Shown: positions 46,560 through 56,896 of the stretch, in pieces
Numbering within the stretch: position 1 is the stretch's first letter
Layout of the letters: each line of letters starts with the position of its first letter
Assembly: GCF_947488715.1 (NCBI RefSeq)
Contig: NZ_CANLAG010000004.1
Location: 248,001-312,000, forward strand
Source of the DNA: an uncultured Tateyamaria sp.
Lineage (GTDB): Bacteria; Pseudomonadota; Alphaproteobacteria; Rhodobacterales; Rhodobacteraceae
DNA: 64,000 bases
Direction of reading: 5' to 3'
Notes under the pieces: generated by a model
The model's input: only the letters and a program-made list of their open reading frames with translations
The model's database searches: none
What the model was told of the DNA's origin: nothing
Position numbers and translations under genes: made by a program

Positions 46560-48260
46560 CTAGAGGATGAAGTCCGCCGCTTCGACCGCGTTCACCCATT
46601 CCAGCTCGATCATTTCGTCGACCACGCCGTCGCCATTGCTGTCGATCTGGACAAAGTCACCGTCGAAGAGCACCTCGCTTTGGGTGCCGGAAAAGGCAGT
46701 GCCGGTGACAAAGGTGAGGCCGCCGAAGTCCGTCAGGTCGATGCTGTCGATGATCGAGGTAAAGCCGCGGATGACGTCCATGGTGGCTGCCGTGGTGCCG
46801 CTGTCGCCCTGGTAGAAGACAAAGGTGTCGCGCGCCTCGATGTCTTCGTAGTCCAGCAGCAGATCGGCACCGGCGCGCCCCATGATGATGTCTTCGCCGT
46901 TGCCGCCCGACACCGTGTCGTTGCCGCTGCCGCCGGACACCGTATCGCGGCCATCGCCGCCGTGGATGTCGTCTGCGCCGCGCCCGCCAGAAATGCGGTC
47001 GTCACCGTCCTCGCCGCGCAGGCTGTCGTTGCCGCTGTCTCCGATCAGGCGGTCGTTGTCGTCGCCCCCGCGCAGCGTGTCGTTGCCGGAGCCGCCGTTG
47101 AGCAGGTCGTTGCCTTCCTGTCCGCCCAGGCTGTCGTTGCCCGCCTCTCCGAGCAGCGTGTCATTGCCGGTGCCGCCGCCCATGTCGTCATTGCCCGCCC
47201 CACCGCTGATCCGGTCATCGCCGTCGGCACCCCAGGCAGAGTCGTTGCCTGCGTTGAGGTAGATGAGGTCGTCACCGGCTCCGCCATCTGCGCGGTCATC
47301 GCCTTGTCCGCCAAAGATCCGGTCGTCGCCGTCATCCCCCCAGATGCGGTCATTGCCGTCGTCCCCGGTGAGATAGTCGTTGCCCGTCCCACCTGCGACG
47401 GTGTCTGCGTCCGCGCCTCCACGCAGCGTGTCATTGCCTGCATCGCCATAGATGCGGTCTTCGCCTGCGCCGCCTTCTGCGCGGTCGTCGCCGTCATTGC
47501 CGCCCAGCGTGTCGTCACCCGCCTCGCCAAAGAGCCGGTCATTGCCGGCATCGCCGTTCAGGTGGTCGTTGCCAGTGCCACCATAGAGGCGGTCCGCACC
47601 GTCACCGCCACCCGCGCGGTCGTCGCCCGCCCCGGCATAGATGCTGTCATTGCCCAACCCGCCCCAGACACGGTCGTCGCCGCCAAACGCCTGGAAAATC
47701 TCATCCGCCGCGGCATCCAGCGCGAAACTGTAGTGACCCGAATGCAGGGTCTCTCCGGCCTCGGTGCCATAGACCCGGTTCTGGCCGTTCACATAGTAGT
47801 TCATCCACCCCGCGATATCCTCGACCGTCTCATTGGCGTTGCCGTCTTCGTTCTGAAACCGCCCATCCACGATGGCGAACCCGACGTGGTAAATGGCATC
47901 CGCCACCGTATCCACAAAATCGCGCCCCTGGAAAATCAACGCGCCACCGTCGCCCTGCACCAGATGAAACCCGGTCTCCTCGTTGCCCTCGTCGTCGCCA
48001 TGCCCTTCCAGGAACGTGGCATAAAGCCCGGCATCCGCGCGGATAAAGGCCGACAGCGTATAAAGATCACCGGGGGTCAACTTGCCGTCCGCATTGACGC
48101 CCGTCGCGGCGATGGCGGTCTCGATCACACCGTTCATCAGACGGGCCGCATCGGCCCCGGCCTGTATCTCATCCGGGTAAATGTTGGCGATCAAACCCGG
48201 CTCGGTCTCTACGATTTCGGCAATGGTTTCGAGGCTGATTGCTGGCTGTGTGGCTGGCAT
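46560..48260 (-). CDS. Large RTX calcium-binding protein
   Basis: A 566-residue acidic protein. The N-terminal 180 residues form a globular domain with no secretion signal peptide. From about residue 185 to 445 it is a run of GGxGxDxxx nonapeptide repeats with few breaks (GGLGNDSIYAGAGDD, GGEGDD-like), which bind calcium and fold as a beta roll outside the cell. The C-terminal 100 residues are a non-repeat cap, ending in an acidic EF-hand-like DSNGDGVVDEM and AADFIL, as in T1SS substrates. No T1SS components lie nearby; they are expected elsewhere. Confidence 0.9.
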   Translation of the reverse strand: MPATQPAISLETIAEIVETEPGLIANIYPDEIQAGADAARLMNGVIETAIAATGVNADGKLTPGDLYTLSAFIRADAGLYATFLEGHGDDEGNEETGFHLVQGDGGALIFQGRDFVDTVADAIYHVGFAIVDGRFQNEDGNANETVEDIAGWMNYYVNGQNRVYGTEAGETLHSGHYSFALDAAADEIFQAFGGDDRVWGGLGNDSIYAGAGDDRAGGGDGADRLYGGTGNDHLNGDAGNDRLFGEAGDDTLGGNDGDDRAEGGAGEDRIYGDAGNDTLRGGADADTVAGGTGNDYLTGDDGNDRIWGDDGDDRIFGGQGDDRADGGAGDDLIYLNAGNDSAWGADGDDRISGGAGNDDMGGGTGNDTLLGEAGNDSLGGQEGNDLLNGGSGNDTLRGGDDNDRLIGDSGNDSLRGEDGDDRISGGRGADDIHGGDGRDTVSGGSGNDTVSGGNGEDIIMGRAGADLLLDYEDIEARDTFVFYQGDSGTTAATMDVIRGFTSIIDSIDLTDFGGLTFVTGTAFSGTQSEVLFDGDFVQIDSNGDGVVDEMIELEWVNAVEAADFIL

Positions 48261-48431
48261 GATGATGTCCCTGCATTGGTCTGTTGTGCAGACCGCCGTG
48301 GCACGGGACGCCCCAATTTCACAGCACCAGCAAAAGACCGCCGCCCCATCAGCGGGAAAGCGGTGTTTTACACTCGGAACTGAACATAACTTCGGTCAGG
48401 ATCTGCCGATGCCACACGGGCGCGGACGGCC

Positions 48432-48845
48432 TCAGCCGCGATCCACACCACTCAGCAGACGATCCGCCTTCTTGCGCACCAGCACGGACCGCAAATCATG
48501 CATCGCCAGCAACAGCGTATCGGTCACGTTCTCAAGCTGATCCTCGGTTGCGCGGCTTTGCGCCCACTGCGTCGTGAGGTTCAGGTAATCCACCGCGCGG
48601 TGAATGTCGTCAATGTCGCGGTGGGCCAGAACCTCGGCGCGGTCCGCCATCCATGCCTGAATGCGCTCCAGGTCCTCGGGCGACAACGTCCGGTCGCCAT
48701 GCGGCTTGATCTCGCCATTGCGGATGTTGACGATCGCGATCTGATCCATCTCGATCCGTCGCTGACGGTTCTCGGTGTCCACACGAAACACCGCCGCCCC
48801 ATTCTCGCGCACGCGGAAATAATAGTCAGGAAGCTCCGCACCCAT
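48432..48845 (-). CDS. Conserved hypothetical protein, roseobacter type
   Basis: A 137-residue acidic-basic mixed protein with a beta-rich first part (PDYYFRVRENGAAVFRVDTENRQRRIEMDQIAIVNIRNG) and a helical second part, no signal peptide or membrane helix. I know it only as a conserved hypothetical protein in marine Rhodobacteraceae. It reads toward the RTX gene and follows aatA on the same strand by 13 bases, so it is probably cotranscribed with it. Confidence 0.65.
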   Translation of the reverse strand: MGAELPDYYFRVRENGAAVFRVDTENRQRRIEMDQIAIVNIRNGEIKPHGDRTLSPEDLERIQAWMADRAEVLAHRDIDDIHRAVDYLNLTTQWAQSRATEDQLENVTDTLLLAMHDLRSVLVRKKADRLLSGVDRG

Positions 48846-48858
48846 AAAAAAACCCTCG

Positions 48859-50076
<1,218 letters not shown>

Positions 50077-50151
50077 CTAGGTCACTGTCGAACCCCTCAT
50101 AGGCGGCGCACCTTCTTCGATCAAGCGCTACCACCGAAACGGAGACACCCC

Positions 50152-50550
50152 ATGGACGATCTGCAAGACTGGTACGGCGCTGACGCAGCCACATTCGGAG
50201 ACCGGGTGGCCGGAGCACGCGAACAGGCGGGCATGACCCAAAAGCAGTTGGCCAAGCGGCTGGGCGTGCGCGTCGCAACCCTGCGCGCATGGGAAGAAGA
50301 CCTGAGCGAGCCGCGCGCCAACCGGCTGTCGATGCTGGCGGGTTTGTTGAATGTCTCGATGATGTGGCTGATCAACGGCGAGGGTGAGGGGCTGGATGGT
50401 CCGGACGAGGGCGGCGCGCTCAACGTCGAAATGCGCGACATCCTGACCGAGGTGCGGGACTTGCGCGCTGACCTGCTGGCGCGCGCTGAACAGGTCGGGC
50501 GTCTGGAAAAGCGTCTGCGCACAGCACTGGCAGGGGGACAGAATGACTGA
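50152..50550 (+). CDS. XRE-family helix-turn-helix protein
   Basis: A 132-residue protein. Residues about 15-70 are an XRE-type HTH (GDRVAGAREQAGMTQKQLAKRLGVRVATLRAWE), and the C-terminal half is a coiled-coil-like helix (RDILTEVRDLRADLLARAEQVGRLEKRLRTAL), which suggests dimerisation. It is divergent from aatA and overlaps sdhE by 8 bases. Target genes unknown; control of the neighbouring sdhE or aatA is possible. ATG 50152 follows GGAGA. Confidence 0.85.
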   Translation: MDDLQDWYGADAATFGDRVAGAREQAGMTQKQLAKRLGVRVATLRAWEEDLSEPRANRLSMLAGLLNVSMMWLINGEGEGLDGPDEGGALNVEMRDILTEVRDLRADLLARAEQVGRLEKRLRTALAGGQND

Positions 50551-50809
50551 AGAACTGCGCAAACACCGTCTCAAGCGGCTGCACATGCGGTCGATGCGGC
50601 GTGGAATCAAGGAAATGGACCTGATCCTGTCGGCCTATGCGGCGCGGCATTTGGCCGAGATGGACGGGGATGCCCTTGACACCTATGACGCTTTGCTCAA
50701 TGAAAATGATCAGGACCTCTATCGCTGGGTGACGGGCCAAGAGCCTGCGCCACAACAGTTTTCTGCGCTGATTGCCGATATTTCCCAGACCTTGCAGCGG
50801 CAGAACTGA
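50543..50809 (+). CDS. sdhE: FAD assembly factor for succinate dehydrogenase
   Basis: An 88-residue SdhE/SDHAF2-type protein helping to attach FAD to SdhA. The signature RSMRRGIKEMD is present, along with the long helical second half (YAARHLAEMDGDALDTYDALLNENDQDLYRWVTG). Length is normal for SdhE. It overlaps the helix-turn-helix gene by 8 bases, so they are translationally coupled. Confidence 0.93.
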   Translation: MTEELRKHRLKRLHMRSMRRGIKEMDLILSAYAARHLAEMDGDALDTYDALLNENDQDLYRWVTGQEPAPQQFSALIADISQTLQRQN

Positions 50810-50887
50810 CCGGTTTTTGGGGTTTAACCGAATATTTCCGAATCACGCGCATTTTCTGTGAAGAGCAGACAAGTTCGGAGAACGCGC

Positions 50888-51409
50888 ATGAGCATTCAGG
50901 AATCGATTGGCCCCAAATCGGGCCTGCCCGACAGTGGCGCCAAGGATGCCGGTTTTATGATCGGCTACCTGGAGGCGCTGTCTCTGGTGGAACGGCTGCA
51001 TCGGCTGTTGCTGGATGTGATCAAGGACGAATTCGAGCGGGTGGGCGTGTTGGAAATCAACGCTGTTCAGGCTTTGCTTTTGTTCAACATCGGCGACAAC
51101 GAGGTGACGGCGGGCGAACTCAAAAGCCGCGGCTACTACCAGGGCTCCAACGTCAGCTACAACCTCAAAAAGCTGGTCGAGATGGGCTACATGCACCACC
51201 AACGCTGCGAAATCGATCGCCGTTCGGTGCGCGTCAAACTGACGGAAAAAGGGCGCCATATCCGCGACGTCGTGGCCGAACTCTTTGGCCGCCACGCCGA
51301 GGGGTTGCAGGCCAAAGGTGTGCTGGGCCCCGAGGGCATCGTGGACATCACCGCCTCGCTCAAACGGATGGAACGCTACTGGACCGACCAGATCCGCTAT
51401 ATCTACTAG
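50888..51409 (+). CDS. ldtR: LdtR-like MarR-family transcriptional regulator
   Basis: A 173-residue protein whose winged-helix domain (LLLFNIGDNEVTAGELKSRGYYQGSNVSYNLKKLVEMGYMHH) resembles LdtR of alphaproteobacteria, which links L,D-transpeptidase expression to osmotic or envelope stress. AACGCGCATG with CGGAGAA before ATG 50888 gives the ribosome site. The name rests on resemblance; a generic MarR/MhqR-type regulator is the alternative. It shares CTAG (51406-51409) with the convergent DUF1194 gene. Confidence 0.72.
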   Translation: MSIQESIGPKSGLPDSGAKDAGFMIGYLEALSLVERLHRLLLDVIKDEFERVGVLEINAVQALLLFNIGDNEVTAGELKSRGYYQGSNVSYNLKKLVEMGYMHHQRCEIDRRSVRVKLTEKGRHIRDVVAELFGRHAEGLQAKGVLGPEGIVDITASLKRMERYWTDQIRYIY

Positions 51410-52164
51410 GGGTGTGTGTGACCGGTCTTGTGCGCTGACACCAGACCGTCCACCTGACCCAGGATCAGAGTTTCCAACTCACGTTCCAGCTTGCGCGCCA
51501 TCGCCTCGGCATAGTCCTCGAACCCCAGCGCCGTCTCGACAAAGCTGTCTGATCCCACGATGACATTTTTTTGGAAATAGGCGGACAGGCCCGAAATCTC
51601 CGCTTGCCGCAAATCGCCCAGGGCTGGGGCATCCGCACCAATCACCAACGCATTGATCGTGATCCCGGTGGGCTCAATCTCCGGCTTTATGTCAACGGGC
51701 CGCGGCCCGAGGTTCGACTTCCCGTCACCCGAAATGTCCAGGGTCAGCTTCCAGCAGTCGGATTTCTCCGACAAATGCGCGACACCCTCTCGCATCGCCA
51801 GCCCCAGCGCCGTTCCGGGCGTGGCCTGCCGACGCTCCGTGGCGCGCAACGCACCAATCACCGCATCCAGAACCGGCGCACTGGTCACCGCCGTCCACGG
51901 CAAAATCACCGTCGGATCCTCCGGCCCGCTCCACTCGTAGACCAGCAACTCAACCGGCGTGCCCGGCAGGATCAGCAGCGCCTGACGCACCTTGGGGCTG
52001 TCCAACGCAGCCGCCAAACCGTCCATCTGCAACCGGTACTCCCGCGCATCAACCGACCCCGAAACATCAAGCCCCAGCGCCAGCGCCTGCCTGCAAGCCG
52101 CCTGCGCGATATCCCCCACGATCACCGCGCCGCACAAGGCTATGGCAGCGCACCCGATCCTCAC
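51406..52164 (-). CDS. DUF1194 exported VWA-like protein, copy 1
   Basis: A 252-residue protein with a signal peptide (AAIALCGAVIVGDIAQAA) and a von Willebrand A-like domain: ALGLDVSGSVD (MIDAS DxSxS), LTLDISGDGKSN, and GITINALVIG. DUF1194 proteins are periplasmic, and I know no experimentally shown function. It shows clear resemblance to the next gene, from which it is separated by a 4-base overlap (ATGA), so the pair arose by duplication. The C-terminal tail TGHTHP is His-containing. Confidence 0.85.
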   Translation of the reverse strand: MRIGCAAIALCGAVIVGDIAQAACRQALALGLDVSGSVDAREYRLQMDGLAAALDSPKVRQALLILPGTPVELLVYEWSGPEDPTVILPWTAVTSAPVLDAVIGALRATERRQATPGTALGLAMREGVAHLSEKSDCWKLTLDISGDGKSNLGPRPVDIKPEIEPTGITINALVIGADAPALGDLRQAEISGLSAYFQKNVIVGSDSFVETALGFEDYAEAMARKLERELETLILGQVDGLVSAHKTGHTHP

Positions 52165-52889
52165 CCGGCCCGCTCCGGCACCGCCACCGCACCAATGACC
52201 GGCGGCGTCAACTCCCGCTCCAACTTCCGCCGCATGGCCCGCTCATAGTCCTCAAACCCCTGCGCCACCTCAAGAAACGCGCCAGGCCCGTGCAACACTT
52301 CTTTCTCGAAAAACTCGATCAACATGGTCTCCGATGTGAACTCAGCCGCATTCACAACCAGACCATTCACCGTCACCTCGTCAAATGCAAACTCACGGTA
52401 GGCCAACAACGGGCCAAACCCCTCGTTGTTCTGCCCATCGCCCGCCATATCAATGGTCTGCCGCAAGCAACGCGGCGCGCGCGCCAGCATCTCCGCACCA
52501 AACCCCAGCGCATAACCCATGGCCGTCGGAAACTCGGCATGTGACCGAACGCTGGCCGCCACAGTCTCCGCCGCAAACAGCAACGCCGCCGGGCTGTCCA
52601 CCAACGTCCAGTCCAGCACAACCTCCTGATTGTACCGCCCCGACCACTCGTAAACCGCCAAAGCCACAGGCATGTCATTGGCAAAAAACGCGGCCTGCAC
52701 CTCGGGTGCCGTCAGGGCGGATACCAGTCCGCCCCGCTGCAACTGATCCTCTGTCGCATCAACAGAGGACGACACGTCCAGCGCCAGCAGCAACGCCAAA
52801 CGGCACGCCGCCGCAGGCGAGGCCGCGACGCAGGCGGCCAAAATGGCCGCTGCTCTTACCAATGGCCCGTGTTGCCCATGCTGGCCCAC
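52161..52889 (-). CDS. DUF1194 exported VWA-like protein, copy 2
   Basis: A 242-residue paralogue of the gene at 51406, with signal peptide (AAAILAACVAASPAAA) and VWA-like motifs LALDVSSSVDATEDQ (MIDAS), TIDMAGDGQNNEG and VTVNGLVVNA. Its start overlaps gloA by 34 bases, and its end overlaps copy 1, forming one unit. Start ATG 52889 (MGQHGQHG) is uncertain because the first residues lie inside gloA; an in-frame later start would still leave a signal peptide core. Confidence 0.83.
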   Translation of the reverse strand: MGQHGQHGPLVRAAAILAACVAASPAAACRLALLLALDVSSSVDATEDQLQRGGLVSALTAPEVQAAFFANDMPVALAVYEWSGRYNQEVVLDWTLVDSPAALLFAAETVAASVRSHAEFPTAMGYALGFGAEMLARAPRCLRQTIDMAGDGQNNEGFGPLLAYREFAFDEVTVNGLVVNAAEFTSETMLIEFFEKEVLHGPGAFLEVAQGFEDYERAMRRKLERELTPPVIGAVAVPERAG

Positions 52890-53284
52890 GGCTCCTGAAC
52901 CGGCAAATTCTCACCCGCCTGCAAAAGCTCGACCGACACGTTGTCAGGCGACCGGACAAAGGCCATCCGCCCCTCGCGCGGGGGGCGATTGATCGTCACG
53001 CCATTGTCCATAAGATACTGACATGTCTCGTAAATATTATCGACACTATAGGCCAGATGACCAAAGTGGCGGCTGTCATCCGGCAGCGCGTCGTCGCCAT
53101 CCCAGTTATAGGTCAGCTCGACCGGGCAATCAGGCTGCTCAGGTGGTGCCATGAAAACCAGCGTAAACCGGCCGCCCTCGTTCTCGTGACGATGCGTTTC
53201 TTCCAACCCCAGCAAACGATAAAAGGCCATCGAGGCCTCCAGATCTTTGACGCGGACCATGGTGTGCAGATAGGTGATGGGCAT
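52856..53284 (-). CDS. gloA: Lactoylglutathione lyase (glyoxalase I)
   Basis: Converts the methylglyoxal-glutathione hemithioacetal to S-lactoylglutathione. The 142-residue VOC protein has THTMVRVKDLEASMAFYRLLG, HENEGGRFTLVFM, and FGHLAYSVDNIYETCQYLMDNGV, with metal-binding His and Glu in the usual places and a VELLQ near the end. Length is a little above the E. coli enzyme. It is followed by the DUF1194 pair on the same strand, with overlap. Confidence 0.92.
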   Translation of the reverse strand: MPITYLHTMVRVKDLEASMAFYRLLGLEETHRHENEGGRFTLVFMAPPEQPDCPVELTYNWDGDDALPDDSRHFGHLAYSVDNIYETCQYLMDNGVTINRPPREGRMAFVRSPDNVSVELLQAGENLPVQEPWASMGNTGHW

Positions 53285-53355
53285 GAGCGACGGCCTCCTT
53301 AAAGCAAATCGGGTATGCGCAACCTAGCATGTCCAGAGCAGGGGGCCAGCGTCTC

Positions 53356-54756
53356 TCAGAACTTTGATTGAATCCCGAGGCTGATCGTCGTTTCGCTGAT
53401 GTCGAAACGGTTGACGTTCGACGACCTCTGACCGCTGCGCAACCGGATCGTGGGCGCAAACCCGGCAAAGTCGTAATCCGCAAAAAACAGCGACACATCG
53501 CCGTAGACCGACGTGTCCTGCCGCCCCCCGGCCACGGGGCTGACCAGCCGGTACTGGTCGTAATCGGTATAGCCCAACGTCACGCCCGCGGTGATCTGCG
53601 CCGGGCCGATCTGTTTGCCAAACGTGTAACTCGCCCGCAGGCTGGCGGTCTGGAAATCGGCATTGACGAAATCGCCGTTCACATCCTGTAGCGTCAGGCC
53701 CAGATTGACCCGCGCGCCGCTGTCCAGCTTCTGACTGTATTGCGCGCCCAAGGTATAGACGTGGCTGTCGCGCAGGTCGGACACCGTGGATTGGCGTTGT
53801 TCGGCCCCGCCGCGCAGGCTGAATTGACTGTTTGGCGACAGGCGCACGCTGCGCGCCAGCCCGATCTTGGCAAAATCATAGTTGCGTTCGCCGCCATACC
53901 AGCTTGCGCCCAAGGCCCCCGAAAGGGTGACAGAATTTCCCGGCTTGCCCAGGGCAAATTGGTGGTTCAGGCCCGTCTCCACATAGGTGGACGCAAAATC
54001 GCCGTCTGACAGGGAGGGGGCAAGCGCTTCGGCGCTATCCGACAACTCGACCCGTCGGGTATAGATGCGGCCCGTGGCCGTGGTGCGTGACAGATCGGTG
54101 GCGCGCAGCCGGTATTGCAGGCGCACGTCGAGCGTGCCGACCGTCCCCGACAACGCGCGCGAGCTGTTTCTGAAAATCCCCTGGGTCGGGATGCCGTTGT
54201 TGACCTCCAGCACGTTGTCGGTGCCGTTGTTCACGTTGTTCGAGGGGGCAACCGACAGATTGATGTTGAAACTGAAGGGGTTGGCGGCCCGGACTTTGCG
54301 GTAATCCTGCGCCAGCAGCTTGTCTTGCGACGGGGTGTCCGCATGTGTGGCCGCCACCCGCAGCCAGGCTTGGCTGACCGTCGGCCGCTCTTGTTGATAC
54401 GAAATGCTCGCGGCGGTGCGCGCGGCGCCGAACTTGTCCTGTGGCGTGGTGCTGTACTTGTAAGACAGGCGCGCGGCGGCGCGCGCGAGGCGCGGATCGT
54501 TCAGACGCGAATGCGCCGCGGCAAGCACCCCGTAGGCATAGGCATCCTCAGGATCCGCCTGTAGCAGGCCCATGGCAATCTCGCGCGCCAGTTCAAACCG
54601 GCCTGCAAACAGCGCTTGCCGCGCAACCGCGCGGGCTTCGTCCAGGGTGATGGTTTCGGTGGGCGGCGGGGCGGTCTGCGCGGGCACGTGTGCCGTCGTG
54701 CCGCCGAGGCCCAGTGCAACAACCACCAGCCACAGTGCTGCGCGTCGTGTCAGCAC
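53356..54756 (-). CDS. Slam-type surface lipoprotein assembly modulator (DUF560)
   Basis: A 466-residue outer-membrane protein. After a signal peptide, residues about 40-160 are TPR-like helices (ARAVARQALFAGRFELAREIAMGLLQADPEDAYAYGVLAAAHSRL), then a C-terminal beta-barrel (about 170-466) of amphipathic strands ending in a terminal Phe (SKF), the usual insertion signal. This architecture is that of Slam proteins, which move specific lipoproteins to the cell surface in Neisseria and other proteobacteria. The start is GTG 54756, 4 bases past the lipoprotein stop, so the pair is coupled. Known Slam cargo is always neighbour-encoded; see next entry. Confidence 0.8.
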   Translation of the reverse strand: MLTRRAALWLVVVALGLGGTTAHVPAQTAPPPTETITLDEARAVARQALFAGRFELAREIAMGLLQADPEDAYAYGVLAAAHSRLNDPRLARAAARLSYKYSTTPQDKFGAARTAASISYQQERPTVSQAWLRVAATHADTPSQDKLLAQDYRKVRAANPFSFNINLSVAPSNNVNNGTDNVLEVNNGIPTQGIFRNSSRALSGTVGTLDVRLQYRLRATDLSRTTATGRIYTRRVELSDSAEALAPSLSDGDFASTYVETGLNHQFALGKPGNSVTLSGALGASWYGGERNYDFAKIGLARSVRLSPNSQFSLRGGAEQRQSTVSDLRDSHVYTLGAQYSQKLDSGARVNLGLTLQDVNGDFVNADFQTASLRASYTFGKQIGPAQITAGVTLGYTDYDQYRLVSPVAGGRQDTSVYGDVSLFFADYDFAGFAPTIRLRSGQRSSNVNRFDISETTISLGIQSKF

Positions 54757-54760
54757 CTGA

Positions 54761-55735
54761 TCAGGGCTGGAACGAATTGACGCAAATCGGGTCTGTGTCG
54801 GTCACCTGGCACTGGTCCAGAACGAACACGCCGTACTCGATTTCGTTTTCCAGCAGGTCGGTATATTCGGCGACGGTTGTACCGCCCACGATCGCATTGC
54901 CGCCTGGTCCGCCGATCACACCTGCGAACTCGCCAACCGCGTTGCCAACGTCTCCGTCCACTTCGAGCATTCCGGTAAAGCCGCCGTCGTTGTCAATGGA
55001 ACCATCGATCAGAACCAGGTCGGGCAGGCCAAGAAAGCCGGGCGTCGTGCTGTTTTCCGCAATCTGTCCTGTGGCCGGGTCCATGCCGAACACACCCGTC
55101 CGGTTATAGATCTCGCCCTCGATGGACATATCGTTCAGGTCGACGTTCACGAACATCAGCCCGCGCACATAAGCAGTCTGTTGCGGCAGGTCGACATCCA
55201 CGTCCACACCCGGCGCGACAGGAAACCTGTCGGTCAGAGGGCCGGGCAGGTTCAGCCCGCCCGCGTAGTTGCCCACATAAGTGACGTCAAAAGCGGCATC
55301 GGGTGCCACCGGCGCTTCATACGCGCCTGTGCGCTCAAAGAACGACCCGCCAAAGAAGCGGTTGAACTGCCCCCCGGTCATCACCACCCCGGCCTGCAAA
55401 CCGCCCTCGCGGCTGGCCACAAACGCCGTCGCATGGCGGCCAATGGGGTCATTCTGCCCGGTGAACGTCTCGAACCCGTCGACGAAACTTGTCGCCACAT
55501 GGCGATACTCGTTGACCAACGGCACCCCGTCCTGCGTCAGCCCCGTGACCGTCAGCGTGTTGTTGCTGGCGTCAAAGCTGATGCGCTCCAGATCATTCAG
55601 GATCGCGCTGGGCACCTCGGTGGTGGTCGTGTCAGGGGTTTGTGCCACAGGGGTCGTCACTGTGGTGAACGGATTCCCGTCCCCGCACGCCGTTACCCCA
55701 AGGGCAAGCGCGCATACTGCTGCTGTCCGTTTCAT
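54761..55735 (-). CDS. TbpB-like lipoprotein, likely Slam cargo
   Basis: A 324-residue lipoprotein (lipobox VTAC, Cys17, followed by GDGNPF). The N-terminal part contains a Thr-rich linker, then beta-rich blocks; the last third includes GEFAGVIGGPGGNAIVGG, a looser version of the GxFYGPxAxExGG signature of TbpB-like C-lobe barrels. A Cys pair (QCQVTDTDPIC) stands at the C-terminus. With a Slam gene 4 bases downstream, this protein is the natural cargo for surface display. Ligand (iron source, heme, other) is unknown; the transferrin name is only structural. Confidence 0.68.
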   Translation of the reverse strand: MKRTAAVCALALGVTACGDGNPFTTVTTPVAQTPDTTTTEVPSAILNDLERISFDASNNTLTVTGLTQDGVPLVNEYRHVATSFVDGFETFTGQNDPIGRHATAFVASREGGLQAGVVMTGGQFNRFFGGSFFERTGAYEAPVAPDAAFDVTYVGNYAGGLNLPGPLTDRFPVAPGVDVDVDLPQQTAYVRGLMFVNVDLNDMSIEGEIYNRTGVFGMDPATGQIAENSTTPGFLGLPDLVLIDGSIDNDGGFTGMLEVDGDVGNAVGEFAGVIGGPGGNAIVGGTTVAEYTDLLENEIEYGVFVLDQCQVTDTDPICVNSFQP

Positions 55736-55924
55736 GCCTGTAAAACCTTTTGCGGTTTATATGTCTGCCTCTTTTGCGGCCAGACTCTTCCCCAATCACC
55801 AAAAAGTCAACGAATTCTTGGCCCTGCCGCATCGCGCCTGACGGGAAGCGTTGCCAAAAAACGACCCCGATCTAGCGGTTCACGGATCAGCATCCACAAT
55901 ATAAGGTGAACCCCTGACAGATTC

Positions 55925-55933
55925 TGTGGATAA
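55925..55933 (-). promoter_or_regulatory. Consensus DnaA box before thyX
   Basis: TGTGGATAA is the reverse complement of the strong consensus TTATCCACA. It ends 11 bases before the thyX ATG, where DnaA could act as a regulator. A second perfect box stands at 58624-58632. Confidence 0.5.
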
Positions 55934-55944
55934 AGGATGGCCCC

Positions 55945-56850
55945 ATGCCGCTCAGCCCCGAACAACAGTCCGAAATCGACGCGTTGCGCAGCCAGTCCTC
56001 GCAGACCCTCCGCGCCACCGTGCCGGGGATGGAGGCGCATCTCTACAAGGCCCAACAGGTCCTCGACCACGGCTTTGTCCGCGTCATCGACTACATGGGC
56101 GACGACGCCGCCATCTGCCAGGCCGCCCGCGTCAGCTACGGCAAAGGCACCAAATCCGTCCAGAACGACGAAGGCCTGATCCGCTACCTCATGCGCCACT
56201 GGCACTCCACACCCTTCGAGATGTGCGAGATCAAACTGCACGTCAAACTGCCCGTTTTCGTCGCCCGCCAGTGGATCCGCCACCGCACCGCCAACGTCAA
56301 CGAATACTCCGCCCGCTACTCGATCCTCGACCGCGAATTCTACATCCCCGAACCCGACGCCCTTGCCGCCCAATCGGTCGTCAACAACCAGGGCCGCGGC
56401 GAAGCGCTCCAGGGCGAAGAGGCCCAACGCGTCCTCAACTACCTGCGCGACGACGCCATGCGCTCCTATGACCACTACGAAGAGATGATCTCCCAGGACG
56501 GCCAACAGGGCCTGGCCCGCGAACTGGCCCGCATGAACCTGCCCGCCAACATCTACACCCAATGGTACTGGAAAGTGGACCTGCACAACCTCTTCCACTT
56601 CCTCCGCCTGCGCGCCGACGCCCACGCCCAATACGAAATTCGCGTCTACGCCGATGCTATTTGTGAAATGGTCAAGGATTGGGTCCCCGCGGCCTACAAG
56701 GCGTTCGAGGACTACCGGATGGGCGGGGCGACACTTTCGGCAACGGCGCTGGAGTGTATGCGGCGGATGTTGAAGGGTGAAGAGGTCACGCAGGAGAACT
56801 CCGGCATGTCCAAGGGGGAATGGCGGGAGTTTATGGACGTGCTGGGGTGA
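55945..56850 (+). CDS. thyX: Flavin-dependent thymidylate synthase
   Basis: Makes dTMP from dUMP with FAD, NADPH and methylene-tetrahydrofolate. The 301-residue protein has the ThyX motif [15 protein letters not shown] (R112-H-R, followed by Asn/Ser) and [19 protein letters not shown] 55945 has AAGGA at 55933-55937. It is AT-poor and codon-biased like its neighbours, unlike the next gene. A consensus DnaA box overlaps its leader. No thyA was seen in the window. Confidence 0.95.
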   Translation: MPLSPEQQSEIDALRSQSSQTLRATVPGMEAHLYKAQQVLDHGFVRVIDYMGDDAAICQAARVSYGKGTKSVQNDEGLIRYLMRHWHSTPFEMCEIKLHVKLPVFVARQWIRHRTANVNEYSARYSILDREFYIPEPDALAAQSVVNNQGRGEALQGEEAQRVLNYLRDDAMRSYDHYEEMISQDGQQGLARELARMNLPANIYTQWYWKVDLHNLFHFLRLRADAHAQYEIRVYADAICEMVKDWVPAAYKAFEDYRMGGATLSATALECMRRMLKGEEVTQENSGMSKGEWREFMDVLG

Positions 56851-56896
56851 ATTGATTTAGATTAAGTTTCGTTTCACTTTGTTTCGGAGGCGATTT

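Noticed and set aside
46560-48260. CRISPR-like periodicity
   Set aside because: The regular DNA repeats encode GGxGxD nonapeptides; there are no uniform repeats with unique spacers.
46065-48383. Large plus-strand frame opposite the RTX gene
   Set aside because: Translation is a periodic Val/Ala pattern caused by antisense RTX repeats, not a protein.
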